Origin: Sphingobium sp. Ant17
GTDB taxonomy: Bacteria > Pseudomonadota > Alphaproteobacteria > Sphingomonadales > Sphingomonadaceae
Reading direction: 5' to 3'
Length of the DNA: 58,524 bases
Assembly (NCBI RefSeq): GCF_000588875.1
Contig: NZ_JEMV01000031.1
Coordinates: forward strand, 389-58,912
Below, one piece after another: positions 8,969 to 18,858 of this stretch (within the stretch, counting starts at the first letter, position 1; each line of letters begins with the position of its first letter). A program made the translations under genes and the position numbers. Below the pieces are notes generated by a model. That model searched no databases. It worked only from the letters and a program-made list of their open reading frames with translations, and was not told where the DNA came from.

Positions 8969-9669
8969 GGGGCGCGGGCGCAGGGAAGGTGCGGGTCAAG
9001 ACCGCCAAGGGGCGCACGGCGCAATCGGTGCGTTGGCTCGAACGGCATCTGAACGACCCTTATGTCCGCAAGGCGAAAGCGGAAGGCTGGCGCAGCCGCG
9101 CCGCGTTCAAGCTGATCGAACTGGATGAAAAATTCCATTTCGTGAAGGGATCGCGCGCGGTTGTCGATCTCGGCGTGGCACCAGGTGGCTGGTCGCAGGT
9201 GGTGCGCAAGCTGGCACCCAAAGCCGCCGTCGTCGGCATCGACCTGCTGCCGGTCGACGCGATCGAGGGCGTGACCCTGTTCGAAATGGACTTCATGGAC
9301 GACAAGGCGCCTGACGTGCTGCGTGAGGCGCTGGGCGATGCGCCGGACCTCATCATTTCCGACATGGCGGCCAATACGGTCGGCCATGCCCAGACTGACC
9401 ATCTGCGCACGATGGGGCTGGTCGAAGCGGCGGCCTGGTTCGCGGTCGAAAATCTGCGCAAGGGCGGGACATTCGTCGCCAAGGTGTTCGCCGGGGGCAC
9501 CGATGGGGAGTTGCTAGTGCTGCTCAAGAAGAATTTTACGACGATCAAACATGCCAAGCCGCCTGCCAGCCGCAAGGGCAGCGTGGAATGGTATGTCGTG
9601 GCGCAGGGGTTCAAGGGGCGGCCCGATGAACCAGCGCGTGACCGGGCGGGCGATCCTGTAGAAGAATAG
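8965..9669 (+). CDS. rlmE: 23S rRNA (uridine-2'-O-)-methyltransferase RlmE/FtsJ family
   Basis: RlmE transfers a methyl group from S-adenosylmethionine to the 2'-O of U2552 in the 23S A-loop, a late step in 50S assembly. The 234-residue product contains the family start SRAAFKLIELDEKF and the SAM-binding VVDLGVAPGGWSQVV. The catalytic K-D-K-E set is readable: Lys in RAAFKL, Asp in DLIISDMAAN, Lys in FVAKVF and Glu in GSVEWYVV. I chose GTG 8965 because it follows the family length and overlaps the true ppx stop in ATGTGA. The longer open frame upstream is a shadow of ppx. Confidence 0.93.
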   Translation: MRGAGAGKVRVKTAKGRTAQSVRWLERHLNDPYVRKAKAEGWRSRAAFKLIELDEKFHFVKGSRAVVDLGVAPGGWSQVVRKLAPKAAVVGIDLLPVDAIEGVTLFEMDFMDDKAPDVLREALGDAPDLIISDMAANTVGHAQTDHLRTMGLVEAAAWFAVENLRKGGTFVAKVFAGGTDGELLVLLKKNFTTIKHAKPPASRKGSVEWYVVAQGFKGRPDEPARDRAGDPVEE

Positions 9670-9712
9670 CCGCCGACAGGCTGGCGGGCGCGGAATAGGA
9701 ATTGGGGGTCAC

Positions 9713-11221
9713 TTGGTCGCAACGGTATCGACGGTCGCCTATCTGGGGCTGGAGGCGCGGGCCGTCGAGGTGCAGTGCCAACTGGTGCCAGGTCTCCCCA
9801 ATTTCATCGTCGTAGGATTGCCCGACAAGGCGGTGGCCGAAAGCCGCGAGCGGGTGCGCAATGCGATTGCCGCCATCGGCCTGTCGCTGCCGCCCAAGCG
9901 GATTACCGTCAACCTGTCGCCCGCCGACCTGCCCAAGGAAGGATCGCATTTCGACCTGCCGATCGCGCTCGCCTTGCTCGGCGCGATGGGGGTGATCGAT
10001 GCCGAAACGCTGTCGGGCTATGTCGTGGTCGGCGAACTGGGTCTGGACGGGCGCACCGCGCCGTCGCCCGGTGTGTTGCTGGCGGCGCTGCATGCGGGTG
10101 GGCAGGATATGGGGCTGGTCTGCCCGGTTGCGCAGGGGGCGGAAGCCGCCTGGGCGGGGCAGGTCGAGGTGATCGCCGCGCCCGACCTTTTGAGCCTGCT
10201 CAATCATTTCAAGGGGACATCGGCGCTCTCGCCGCCCCAACCCGGCGCGGTCGAGCCACCGGTGCGGACCTTGGACCTGAAACAGGTAAAGGGTCAGGAA
10301 GTCGCCAAGCGTGCGATCGAGATCGCGGCGGCGGGCGGGCATAATCTGCTGATGGTCGGGCCACCGGGCGCGGGTAAATCGCTGATGGCCGGGTGTCTTC
10401 CCGGAATATTGCCTGAGCTTACCCCGTCCGAGGCGCTGGAAACCTCGATGGTGGCGAGCGTGGCCGGGACGCTGGATGGCGGGCGGATCAGCCGGGCGCG
10501 GCCCTTCCGCCATCCCCATCATAGCGCATCGATGGCAGCGTTGGTGGGTGGCGGGCTCAAGGCGCGGCCGGGCGAGGTCAGCATGGCGCATCTGGGGGTC
10601 TTGTTCCTCGACGAATTGCCGGAATTTCAACGGGCGGTGCTCGATTCGCTGCGCCAGCCGCTGGAGACGGGCGAAGTGACGGTTGCGCGGGCGAATGCGC
10701 ATGTGACTTTCCCGGCGCGGGTGCAGTTGATCGCGGCGATGAATCCGTGCCGGTGCGGGCATCTGGGTGATCCTGCGCTGGCCTGCTCACGCGCGCCGCG
10801 CTGCGCTGCCGACTATCAGGCCAAAGTGTCTGGCCCGCTGCTCGATCGTATCGACTTGCATGTCGAGGTGCAGGCAGTGAGCGCCGCCGATCTGGTCCTG
10901 CCACCGCCCGCCGAGGGATCGGACGAGGTCGCCGCGCGTGTCGCGGCGGCGCGCGACGTGCAGACGGCGCGCTATGCCGGGACGAAGGTGCGGACCAATG
11001 CCGAAGTGGATGGCGACGCGCTGGAGGCCTTTGCCGGCCCCGATGAAGCGGGACGGCAACTGCTGGCGCAGGCGGCCGCTGCAATGAAGCTGTCCGCGCG
11101 CGGCTATACGCGGGTGCTGAGAGTAGCCCGGACCATTGCGGACCTCGCCGGGTCGGAGCGGGTCGGACGGGTGCATGTCGCCGAAGCGCTCAGCTACCGG
11201 CGACGCGCACCGGTGAACTGA
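9713..11221 (+). CDS. comM: YifB/ComM family Mg-chelatase-like AAA+ ATPase
   Basis: ComM-type proteins are hexameric helicases that promote branch migration during natural transformation in some bacteria; elsewhere the role is unclear. The 502-residue protein starts at TTG 9713 (MVATVSTVAYLGLEA, the canonical family start), with GGGGG a few bases upstream. It has an N-terminal Lon-like substrate domain (GLPNFIVVGLPDKAVAESRE), Walker A GPPGAGKSLMA, Walker B LFLDELPEF, and a zinc-like motif MNPCRCGHLGDP. The C-terminal Mg-chelatase domain ends LSYRRRAP. No other competence genes are near. Confidence 0.92.
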   Translation: MVATVSTVAYLGLEARAVEVQCQLVPGLPNFIVVGLPDKAVAESRERVRNAIAAIGLSLPPKRITVNLSPADLPKEGSHFDLPIALALLGAMGVIDAETLSGYVVVGELGLDGRTAPSPGVLLAALHAGGQDMGLVCPVAQGAEAAWAGQVEVIAAPDLLSLLNHFKGTSALSPPQPGAVEPPVRTLDLKQVKGQEVAKRAIEIAAAGGHNLLMVGPPGAGKSLMAGCLPGILPELTPSEALETSMVASVAGTLDGGRISRARPFRHPHHSASMAALVGGGLKARPGEVSMAHLGVLFLDELPEFQRAVLDSLRQPLETGEVTVARANAHVTFPARVQLIAAMNPCRCGHLGDPALACSRAPRCAADYQAKVSGPLLDRIDLHVEVQAVSAADLVLPPPAEGSDEVAARVAAARDVQTARYAGTKVRTNAEVDGDALEAFAGPDEAGRQLLAQAAAAMKLSARGYTRVLRVARTIADLAGSERVGRVHVAEALSYRRRAPVN

Positions 11222-11268
11222 GGCGGATCACGCCGTCGGCATAACCGGTAACGCAAGGGCTGTTGAAT

Positions 11269-11646
11269 CTAGCCGCCTTCGTTCGCGATCAGCTTGAGTT
11301 CGGCGGCAGGCGCATTGTCCTTATGCGCGAAATGTCCGTCGATCCGGCTACCTGCCTCGATCGTGATGCGTTCATAGCGAACATCGCCGGTGATCCGCGC
11401 GCTGCGCTCGACCACCAATTCTTCGGCCTTGATCGACCCATCCACCAACCCGGCGAGGCGCGCGCTTTGCGCGGTCACATGGCCGATGATCAGGCTGTCG
11501 GCGCCCTGGACAAGGGCGGCGCAACTGATGTCGCCCTCCACTACGCCATCGACATGCAGGTCGGCCGACGCGTTGATGTTGCCGCTGATCGTGACGTCGC
11601 CGCCGATCAGCGAGAAGGGCGTATTCTTAGCCCCGGTTGCCGACAT
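11269..11646 (-). CDS. Bactofilin
   Basis: Bactofilins form nucleotide-free filaments of right-handed beta-helix subunits and often recruit cell-wall enzymes. The 125-residue product has the bactofilin core of short beta repeats, with SLIGGDVTISGNINASADL, HVDGVVEGDISC, IIGHVTAQSARL and ARITGDVRYERITI. The N- and C-terminal tails are short. Its ATG at 11646 lies inside the last codons of the M23 peptidase gene, a 20-base overlap in another frame, implying translational coupling. Pairing with a periplasmic peptidase suggests a role in local wall remodelling or shape. Confidence 0.92.
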   Translation of the reverse strand: MSATGAKNTPFSLIGGDVTISGNINASADLHVDGVVEGDISCAALVQGADSLIIGHVTAQSARLAGLVDGSIKAEELVVERSARITGDVRYERITIEAGSRIDGHFAHKDNAPAAELKLIANEGG

Positions 11647-12811
11647 CGGCGAAACGGGCCTTGGCGATTTGCTGGACTTGGAGAACATCCTGGGCAGCCT
11701 CCAGAAAACGGCGGGGGTTGATGGGCCGGTCGTTCTGCCGGACCTCGAAATGAAGATGGGTGCCGGTCGAACGACCGGTCGATCCCATGCCGCCGATCGT
11801 ATCGCCGCGCGCCACCGCCTGCCCGACCTTGGCAGCAAAGCGTGACAGATGGGCGTAACGGGTCATCAGCCCGTTGCCATGCTCGACCTCGACGACATTA
11901 CCATAGCCCTGCCGCTGGCCGACATAGCTGACCTTGCCGCGGGCAGCGGCGACGATCGGCTGGCCATGGCGGCCGGGGAAATCCATGCCTGCGTGGAAAG
12001 CGGCGTGGCCGTTGAACGGGTCGCGGCGATAGCCGTAGGAACTGGTTTCCATCGGTGCGAGCGTCGGCTTGCCCGAAGGGATCGACAGCAGGCTGCGTTC
12101 CAGAAACTCCATCCGCGCCAGCGCATCGGCCAGATGTTCCAGCTCTCCGGTCATCGCGCCCTTGCTGCCCTCCCAGGGGACGAAGGGGCCACCCTGCGCG
12201 CGGGCGGCGCTGCGGGCAAGATGGTCGGGGTTGAGTCCGAAGCTGCGGATGGCGGCGGCGGCCTTGTCAGCGCGACGCTCGACAGCCGCAGTCAACAGCA
12301 GGGCGAAACGGCGCTGACGCTGTTCGAGACGGACCAGGGAAGCGGCTTCGGGTGCCATGCTGATCTTGGCGGACGTTGTTGCGGCTTTACCGGACTTGTC
12401 GGCTTTGGTTGGTACGACAAGGTCCGAACGCGCGTCGCCTTCCGCACCGAAATGGGTTTTGTAGAGCGTGTCCATGAAGTCCTGTCGGGCTTCAAGATCC
12501 TGGGCCAAATCATCGACCGACTGGCGATAGCCCTTCACCTTGTCGGCGGCGGTGGCGATCGATTGGCCCTTGACGGCCAGAGCGGCGCGCTCTTGCGCCA
12601 CCGACGCGCTATCGGCGATCATCGCCAAGGTTACGCCGCCCCAGCCAACCAGGGTCATCGTGAGGAGGCTAAGTGTCGCCAACTGCGCGCGGCGCGAGAT
12701 GCGCAGGAACCGGACCTGGCCGCCCGATCGCAGGAAAATCTCGCGCTCCGGGCATAAGGCGGCAAGCCGTGCCCAGAGAGCGGAAGCCCTCGATTTTTGA
12801 TGATGCGACAA
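11627..12811 (-). CDS. M23-family peptidoglycan metallopeptidase
   Basis: The 394-residue protein has a basic cytoplasmic start, one membrane helix at about residues 45-66 (LATLSLLTMTLVGWGGVTLAM), then a coiled-coil-like region at about 70-130 (AQERAALAVKGQ, DDLAQDLEARQDFMDTL). A C-terminal LytM/M23 domain contains HAGMDFPG (zinc His and Asp), YAHLSRF and THLHFEVR with the HxH zinc motif. All zinc ligands are present, so an active endopeptidase is likely. It is transcribed just ahead of the bactofilin, with which it overlaps. Confidence 0.93.
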   Translation of the reverse strand: MSHHQKSRASALWARLAALCPEREIFLRSGGQVRFLRISRRAQLATLSLLTMTLVGWGGVTLAMIADSASVAQERAALAVKGQSIATAADKVKGYRQSVDDLAQDLEARQDFMDTLYKTHFGAEGDARSDLVVPTKADKSGKAATTSAKISMAPEAASLVRLEQRQRRFALLLTAAVERRADKAAAAIRSFGLNPDHLARSAARAQGGPFVPWEGSKGAMTGELEHLADALARMEFLERSLLSIPSGKPTLAPMETSSYGYRRDPFNGHAAFHAGMDFPGRHGQPIVAAARGKVSYVGQRQGYGNVVEVEHGNGLMTRYAHLSRFAAKVGQAVARGDTIGGMGSTGRSTGTHLHFEVRQNDRPINPRRFLEAAQDVLQVQQIAKARFADVGNRG

Positions 12812-12969
12812 TGGCGACCCCGTGACTCTTTTCGAGTCGGGCCGATAGCAAAGCCATGGCGATCACGCGAATCCACCGTTACGCAGACGTGATGAGTCGA
12901 GCGATGCGCGGGACAAAATGATCGCAGCGGCATTTTGTTCCCCGCCAAATGTGTTTTTCTTGACGGCGC

Positions 12970-15252
12970 TCAGCAGTGGTTGGCGTGAACCCCCGATGCC
13001 AGCAACTGTGTGACCACAGATGCAGGCATGGCCGCCCCGAACTGATAGCCTTGGCCGTAATGGCATCCGCCCGCGCGCAGATAATCGACCTGGCGGCTGT
13101 TCTCCACACCCTCTGCAACCGTACGTATGCCGAGGCTGAAGGCCAGGTTCAGGACGGTGCGGACGATGGCGGCATCATCCGGGTCGGTTTCCAGGTCGCG
13201 CACGAAACTCTGGTCGATCTTGATGATGTCGATCGGAAATTGCTTCAGGTGCGACAGCGACGCATAGCCCGTGCCGAAATCGTCGAGCGCGATCGTGACA
13301 CCGGCCTCGCTCAATCGGTTCAGCGCGCGTCCGACCCGTTCGGCGTTGCGACCCAAGAAAACCGATTCGGTCACTTCCAGTTCCACGGTCGATGGTGGCA
13401 ATCCCGCCCTCGCCAGCCGTTCCAGTAACCGATCGGCAAACGCATCGTCATTAAGGTCGGCGCCCGAACCGTTGAAGGCGATGACCCCGGCGGACAGTCC
13501 CGCATCGCGCCAACGCACGCAATCGGCGATGATGCGGTCGATCATGAGCATCGTAATGTGCGGCCCCAGTTCGGGATGCTCGAAGGCTGACGCGATTTCA
13601 CCGGGCATGATCACCTTGCCGTCGTCGGTCGGGCAGCGGAACAGCGCTTCGAACCCGACGATCGCGCCGGTGTCGAGCGCGATCTTGGGCTGATACCATG
13701 GGCAGGGCTGTTCATGCGTTAAGATATGCCGTGCCCGATCGAGCATCGCCGCTTCGCGCTCCCAGCTTTCGAGCAATTCGGGGCCGAACAATGTTGCGCG
13801 CCCCCGCCCGCTATTTTTCGCATCATAAAGGGCGATGTCAGCATGTTTGATCAAGGCGGTGACGTCGTCGCCATGGTCGGGGAAGAGCGCGATGCCGATG
13901 CTGACCCGACATTCGACCGGACGACCCCCATAAGTGAGCGGGGCGTTCAGATGCTGGGCAACGCGCTGGAGGATCGGTTGCAGTGAATCGGCATCCGGCA
14001 GGCGGGTGAGCAGCACAGCAAATTCATCGCCGCCCATGCGCGCGACCAGATCGCCCGGACGCAGCGCCTGCCGCAGGCGGTTGGCCACGGCGCAGAGCAG
14101 GGCATCCCCTGCATCATGGCCAGCCGTGTCATTGACGCGCTTGAACTCATCAAGATCGATCAGCAGTACCGCCAACTGCGCCCCTTTCTTGGACGCGGCC
14201 GTCGCATGCGTTACCGCTGCCAGGAAATGCGCGCGGTTCGCCAGACCCGTCAACGCGTCCGACATGGCCAGACGTTCCAGATTCTGCTCGCTTTCCTTGC
14301 GTTCGGTAATGTCCACCACGCTGGTCATGAAACAAGCTTCGCCATCGATGACGATCGGACGCGAAGACAGCAGCGCGTTGCGGATCGCCCCATCGCCGCG
14401 GCGCAGGCGACATTCGAAATTGTCGATCGCCTCCCCCTGTTGCAGCCGGTTGAACAGTTCATCCCGCAAGGGCAAGTCGACATAGGTTTGTTCGACATTG
14501 GCCAGCGATACGGTGCCGCCCGCCGAATAGGCATCCAGCGCGGCGCGATTGATACGCACGATGCTGCCATCGTAGCGCGTTACCAACAGCGGGAGCGGCA
14601 CGGCCATGAACATATGTTCCAGCGTGTCCCGGCTGGTCGCGAGGGCAGCCTGGGCGTCCCGTGCCGCCAATCCCGCGGTCCACTCTTTCCGCTGGAGCCG
14701 ATTGCTTCGTGCGATCGCGATCCACATGCCGAAATGAAGCATCACCATCGCCAGGATCATGCCCGGCATGGTGGCTGAAAGCGGTGCCGGCGCCAGATAG
14801 CCGATCAGCAGCGCGACGCCACAGGCCAGCCCGCCGCCGACATTGCCGCGAAAGCTGGTCGGTACGACGAGATAGAAGACCAATGGCAGCATCACCAGGA
14901 CGAATACCGCGATGTCGCTGCGCGAACTGACCAGGAAAGCGACGCTGATCGCCGTAACCGCCTGCCAGGCAAAGGCGATGCGTTCGACCGCCCGAAAGCT
15001 GGTCATGCGATGGCTCACCGCCAGGCAGGCAAGCGACCAGAGGATGACGACGACGCGGGCAGGCACCGCAACCCAGAAATGGTCGGTTCCTGCAAAGCGC
15101 CAGTCGCTCATCAGGAACAAGGTGTTGAGGACTGCTGAGAGGGCAAACAGGATCTGCGCATGTCCGCGTGATTCGCGCAGGCGGCCTTCTTGAAAGATGC
15201 GTTCGCGATGAGGATCGCAAAATTCGCCGGTATAGGGGGAGAGGTCCGTCAC
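12970..15252 (-). CDS. Membrane GGDEF-EAL cyclic-di-GMP turnover protein with PAS domain
   Basis: The 760-residue protein has about six N-terminal membrane helices (about 30-185). A PAS domain covers about 205-320 and ends VVDITERKE. The GGDEF domain has an intact RMGGDEFAVLL site near 405. The C-terminal EAL domain has FEALFR, the Asn in FNGSGADL, ELEVTES, ALDDFGTGYASL, IKIDQSF and VAEGVE, so both cyclase and phosphodiesterase sites look competent. A possible upstream I-site RxxD is not evident. It is divergent from rpsL and separated from it by 366 bases. Net activity cannot be predicted from sequence. Confidence 0.94.
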   Translation of the reverse strand: MTDLSPYTGEFCDPHRERIFQEGRLRESRGHAQILFALSAVLNTLFLMSDWRFAGTDHFWVAVPARVVVILWSLACLAVSHRMTSFRAVERIAFAWQAVTAISVAFLVSSRSDIAVFVLVMLPLVFYLVVPTSFRGNVGGGLACGVALLIGYLAPAPLSATMPGMILAMVMLHFGMWIAIARSNRLQRKEWTAGLAARDAQAALATSRDTLEHMFMAVPLPLLVTRYDGSIVRINRAALDAYSAGGTVSLANVEQTYVDLPLRDELFNRLQQGEAIDNFECRLRRGDGAIRNALLSSRPIVIDGEACFMTSVVDITERKESEQNLERLAMSDALTGLANRAHFLAAVTHATAASKKGAQLAVLLIDLDEFKRVNDTAGHDAGDALLCAVANRLRQALRPGDLVARMGGDEFAVLLTRLPDADSLQPILQRVAQHLNAPLTYGGRPVECRVSIGIALFPDHGDDVTALIKHADIALYDAKNSGRGRATLFGPELLESWEREAAMLDRARHILTHEQPCPWYQPKIALDTGAIVGFEALFRCPTDDGKVIMPGEIASAFEHPELGPHITMLMIDRIIADCVRWRDAGLSAGVIAFNGSGADLNDDAFADRLLERLARAGLPPSTVELEVTESVFLGRNAERVGRALNRLSEAGVTIALDDFGTGYASLSHLKQFPIDIIKIDQSFVRDLETDPDDAAIVRTVLNLAFSLGIRTVAEGVENSRQVDYLRAGGCHYGQGYQFGAAMPASVVTQLLASGVHANHC

Positions 15253-15618
15253 ATTTCGTCCATGAAAGCACCATATTGGTGACTAGCGCTAAAAATAGCG
15301 CGGACAGGGTTATCAAAACCCTAACCAGTTCCTGGTGATGCTTTGAAAATCAGGGCTCTACCAGTGTCGCCGTCGCGAGGCTTGACCCTTTGTCCGGGCC
15401 CAGCTATAGGCCCGGCTGCCCAGCGACCTGTCGCGTCGAGACTCGTCTTTTCTCGCCATTGCTGGGTGCTATTAGAGCTGAACATTGCCGGGTGCTCTTG
15501 CGGCTCCAGGGGGTTTTATGCCCACCGGGGCCTTTGCTGTTTGGATGACGTCTGTTTTCCAAGCGGCTCGCAACACGGGGATGCCACGGTAAAGTAACTG
15601 AAAAAGGTGAAGGGCTTC
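15253..15618. other. Divergent regulatory region between the GGDEF-EAL gene and rpsL
   Basis: 366 bases without a gene. It holds the likely rpsL promoter at 15382-15410 and a long leader of about 200 bases before rpsL. Within the leader, repeated GCTGGGTGCT/GCCGGGTGCT blocks at about 15463-15496 and the GGGGGTTTTATGCCCACCGGGG stretch near 15509 could form RNA structures. Nothing here encodes a recognisable peptide. Confidence 0.5.
15382..15410 (+). promoter_or_regulatory. Likely sigma70-type promoter of the rpsL-rpsG-fusA operon
   Basis: TTGACC at 15382-15387 and TATAGG at 15405-15410 are separated by exactly 17 bases. Both hexamers are close to the housekeeping consensus, and they face rpsL. 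The transcript would carry a leader of roughly 200 bases. Confidence 0.7.
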
Positions 15619-15990
15619 ATGCCAACAATCAACCAGCTGGTCCGCAAGGGCCGCGAACCGCAGAAGGCCAAGTCCAAGGTCCCTGCCATGGATGCGAACC
15701 CGCAAAAGCGTGGCGTTTGCACCCGCGTCTATACGACGACTCCGAAAAAGCCGAACTCGGCGCTCCGCAAGGTGGCGAAGGTGCGTCTGGTCAACCAGCG
15801 CGAAGTCATCACCTATATTCCTGGTGAAGGCCATAACCTTCAGGAACATAGCGTTGTGCTGATCCGTGGCGGTCGTGTCCGCGATCTTCCCGGCGTGCGC
15901 TATCACGTTCTTCGCGGCGTTCTGGATACCCAGGGCGTCAAGGATCGTAAGCAGAGCCGTTCGAAGTACGGCGCGAAGCGTCCGAAGTAA
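15619..15990 (+). CDS. rpsL: 30S ribosomal protein S12
   Basis: S12 sits at the 30S decoding centre. The 123-residue product shows the invariant [12 protein letters not shown] start, [20 protein letters not shown] with the lysine that is the classic streptomycin-resistance site unchanged (TPKKPNS), and the DLPGVRYH loop, likewise wild type. ATG 15619 follows GGTGAAGGG. It heads the str-type operon and is followed 15 bases later by rpsG. Confidence 0.98.
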   Translation: MPTINQLVRKGREPQKAKSKVPAMDANPQKRGVCTRVYTTTPKKPNSALRKVAKVRLVNQREVITYIPGEGHNLQEHSVVLIRGGRVRDLPGVRYHVLRGVLDTQGVKDRKQSRSKYGAKRPK

Positions 15991-16005
15991 GGGGAGACCA
16001 AGAAT

Positions 16006-16476
16006 ATGTCACGTCGTCGTCGCCCCGAAAAGCGCATCATCCTGCCCGATCCCAAATATGGCGATATCGTGCTGTCCAAGTTCATGAATTCCATCATGCA
16101 GGACGGTAAGAAAGCTGTTGCTGAGTCCATCGTCTATGGCGCTCTCGAAACTGTCGAGACCCGCGCCAAGAAGGACCCGATTGGCATGTTCCATGACGCG
16201 CTGAACAACATCAAGCCGGGCATCGAAGTTCGCAGCCGCCGCGTTGGCGGTGCGACCTATCAGGTTCCCGTCGAAGTGCGTCCCGAGCGCTCGCAGGCGT
16301 TGGCCATCCGTTGGCTGATCACCGCCGCGCGCAACCGCAGCGAAACCACGATGGCCGCGCGCCTGTCGGGTGAACTGATGGACGCCGCCAACAATCGCGG
16401 CAATGCCGTCAAGAAGCGCGAAGATACGCACCGGATGGCCGAAGCCAACCGTGCCTTCTCGCACTATCGCTGGTAA
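16006..16476 (+). CDS. rpsG: 30S ribosomal protein S7
   Basis: S7 nucleates assembly of the 30S head and contacts E-site tRNA. The 156-residue product starts [10 protein letters not shown] and contains [20 protein letters not shown], the central [18 protein letters not shown] hairpin, and ends AFSHYRW. Length matches the family. It lies between rpsL and fusA; 172 bases separate it from fusA. Confidence 0.98.
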   Translation: MSRRRRPEKRIILPDPKYGDIVLSKFMNSIMQDGKKAVAESIVYGALETVETRAKKDPIGMFHDALNNIKPGIEVRSRRVGGATYQVPVEVRPERSQALAIRWLITAARNRSETTMAARLSGELMDAANNRGNAVKKREDTHRMAEANRAFSHYRW

Positions 16477-16648
16477 CATACCGCTACTGGTAAAAGGCAA
16501 GCGGGCGTTTCCAATGTCCGCTTCGCTGTCCGGTTTCAAAAATTGGTCCGTTCGTCAGGGGTCTCTACCCATGGCGGACGGATTGGTTTAGGGGCCACCC
16601 AAGAACTCGAATCCCCAACCGCCGGTGCGCCGGCAACGGAGAAGCATC

Positions 16649-18721
16649 ATGGCCCGCAGCCATCCGCTCGAACGCTATCGTAATTTTGGTATCATGGCGC
16701 ATATTGACGCCGGCAAGACCACGACGACCGAGCGTATCCTTTACTACACCGGCAAGTCCTACAAGATCGGCGAAGTCCATGACGGCGCCGCGACGATGGA
16801 CTGGATGGAACAGGAGCAGGAGCGTGGTATCACCATCACGTCGGCTGCGACCACCTGCATCTGGAACGACCACCGTCTGAACATCATCGACACCCCAGGC
16901 CACGTCGACTTCACCATCGAAGTCGAGCGTTCGCTGCGCGTACTCGATGGCGCGGTCGCCGCGTTCGACGGCGTTGCGGGCGTTGAGCCGCAGTCGGAAA
17001 CGGTGTGGCGTCAGGCGGACAAGTATAAGGTTCCGCGGATGTGCTTCATCAACAAGCTCGACCGCACCGGTGCCAATTTCTATTATTGCGTGCAGACGAT
17101 CATCGATCGCCTGGGTGCCATCCCCGCCGTTCTCTATCTCCCCATCGGTGCGGAGAGCGAGTTCAAGGGCCTGGTCGATCTGGTCGAAAACCGTGCGATC
17201 ATCTGGAAGGATGAGAATCTCGGCGCTGAATTCTCCTATGAGGAAATTCCCGACGATCTCGCCGACAAGGCTGCCGAATATCGCGAAAAGCTGATCGAAC
17301 TGGCCGTCGAGCAGGACGACGAGGCGATGGAAGCCTATCTCGAAGGCAATCTGCCCGACGTTGCGACGCTCAAGAAGCTGATCCGCAAGGGCACGCTGGC
17401 CCAGGCGTTCGTGCCCGTGCTGTGTGGTTCGGCGTTCAAGAACAAGGGCGTCCAGCCCCTGCTCGACGCGGTTGTCGACTATCTGCCTTCGCCGCTCGAC
17501 ATTGAGGACGTGCAGGGCATCAACCCCGACAACGACCAGCCCGACAGCCGTGCGACCGCAGATGATGCGCCGTTTGCTGGCCTGGCGTTCAAGATCATGA
17601 ACGATCCGTTCGTCGGCTCGCTGACCTTCCTGCGCGTTTATTCGGGCACCCTGACCAAGGGCACCTATCTGAACTCGGTCAAGGACAAGAAGGAAAAGAT
17701 CGGCCGCATGCTGCTGATGCATGCCAACAGCCGTGAAGATATCGATGCAGCCTATGCGGGCGACATCGTCGCGCTGGCCGGCATGAAGGAAACCACCACC
17801 GGGGATACGCTGTGCGCCGAGCGCCAGCCGATCATCCTGGAGCGGATGGAATTCCCTGAGCCGGTCATCGAATTGTCGGTGGAACCCAAGACCAAGGCCG
17901 ACCAGGAAAAGATGGGCGTCGCGCTCAACCGTCTGGCCGCTGAGGATCCGTCCTTCCGCGTTTCGACCGATCACGAATCGGGCCAGACCATCATCAAGGG
18001 CATGGGCGAGCTTCACCTCGAAATCCTGGTCGACCGCATGAAGCGCGAGTTCAAGGTCGAGGCGAATGTTGGTGCGCCGCAGGTGGCCTATCGCGAATAT
18101 CTCAAGAAGGCGGTCGACGTCGACTATACCCATAAGAAGCAGTCGGGCGGCACCGGCCAGTTCGGCCGCATCAAGGTGAAGGTCACGCCCGGCGAGCGCG
18201 GTGCGGGCATCATCTTCAAGGACGAGATCAAGGGCGGTAATATTCCCAAGGAATATATCCCCGCGATCGAAAAGGGCATGCGCGAAACGGCGGCCACCGG
18301 GTCGCTCATCGGCTTCCCGATCATCGATTTCGAGATCAACCTGTATGACGGCGCCTATCATGACGTCGACTCCTCGGCGCTGGCGTTCGAAATCACCGGT
18401 CGCGCGGCGATGCGTGAAGTCGCGCAGAAGTCGGGCATCACCCTGCTCGAACCGATCATGAAGGTCGAAGTGGTCAGCCCTGAGGAATATCTGGGCGACG
18501 TGATCGGCGACATGAACAGCCGTCGTGGCCAGATCCAGGGCACCGACACTCGTGGTAATGCACAGGTCGTCGAAGCGATGGTCCCGCTGGCCAACATGTT
18601 CGGCTATGTGAACTCGCTGCGTTCGTTCACCCAGGGGCGTGCGAACTATTCGATGACCTTCTCGCACTATGATGAAGTGCCGCAGAATGTTGCGGACGAA
18701 GTCAAGGCGAAGATGGCCTGA
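16649..18721 (+). CDS. fusA: Elongation factor G
   Basis: EF-G is the GTPase that drives translocation and, with RRF, ribosome recycling. The 690-residue protein starts at ATG 16649 ([20 protein letters not shown]), not at the upstream alternative. It has the G1 motif [16 protein letters not shown]3 DTPGHVDF, G4 NKLDR, and the full domain II-V set ending in SHYDEVPQN. It is uninterrupted and full length. GAGAAG precedes the start. Confidence 0.98.
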   Translation: MARSHPLERYRNFGIMAHIDAGKTTTTERILYYTGKSYKIGEVHDGAATMDWMEQEQERGITITSAATTCIWNDHRLNIIDTPGHVDFTIEVERSLRVLDGAVAAFDGVAGVEPQSETVWRQADKYKVPRMCFINKLDRTGANFYYCVQTIIDRLGAIPAVLYLPIGAESEFKGLVDLVENRAIIWKDENLGAEFSYEEIPDDLADKAAEYREKLIELAVEQDDEAMEAYLEGNLPDVATLKKLIRKGTLAQAFVPVLCGSAFKNKGVQPLLDAVVDYLPSPLDIEDVQGINPDNDQPDSRATADDAPFAGLAFKIMNDPFVGSLTFLRVYSGTLTKGTYLNSVKDKKEKIGRMLLMHANSREDIDAAYAGDIVALAGMKETTTGDTLCAERQPIILERMEFPEPVIELSVEPKTKADQEKMGVALNRLAAEDPSFRVSTDHESGQTIIKGMGELHLEILVDRMKREFKVEANVGAPQVAYREYLKKAVDVDYTHKKQSGGTGQFGRIKVKVTPGERGAGIIFKDEIKGGNIPKEYIPAIEKGMRETAATGSLIGFPIIDFEINLYDGAYHDVDSSALAFEITGRAAMREVAQKSGITLLEPIMKVEVVSPEEYLGDVIGDMNSRRGQIQGTDTRGNAQVVEAMVPLANMFGYVNSLRSFTQGRANYSMTFSHYDEVPQNVADEVKAKMA

Positions 18722-18734
18722 TGAATTTCCCCAG

Positions 18735-18756
18735 CCGAGCCGTGCAAGCGGCTCGG
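18735..18756 (+). other. Hairpin between fusA and tuf
   Basis: CCGAGCCG at 18735-18742 pairs with CGGCTCGG at 18749-18756 across the loop TGCAAG. Only TTAG follows, so termination would be weak. A second hairpin, CGCGCCT-TCGCG-AGGCGCG, lies at about 18793-18811. These structures may modulate read-through into tuf. Confidence 0.4.
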
Positions 18757-18858
18757 TTAGGGGCTGGTAATCTGCAAATTTGCTGCTATGGACGCGCCTT
18801 CGCGAGGCGCGGCCGAGCGGTCAGACCCAAGCTGATTTTGATTAGAAGGTAGGATAAA

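Noticed and set aside
16565..18667. 700-codon open frame on the minus strand covering fusA
   Set aside because: It mirrors fusA almost exactly and has no recognisable domain. GC-rich codon bias commonly leaves such antisense frames open.
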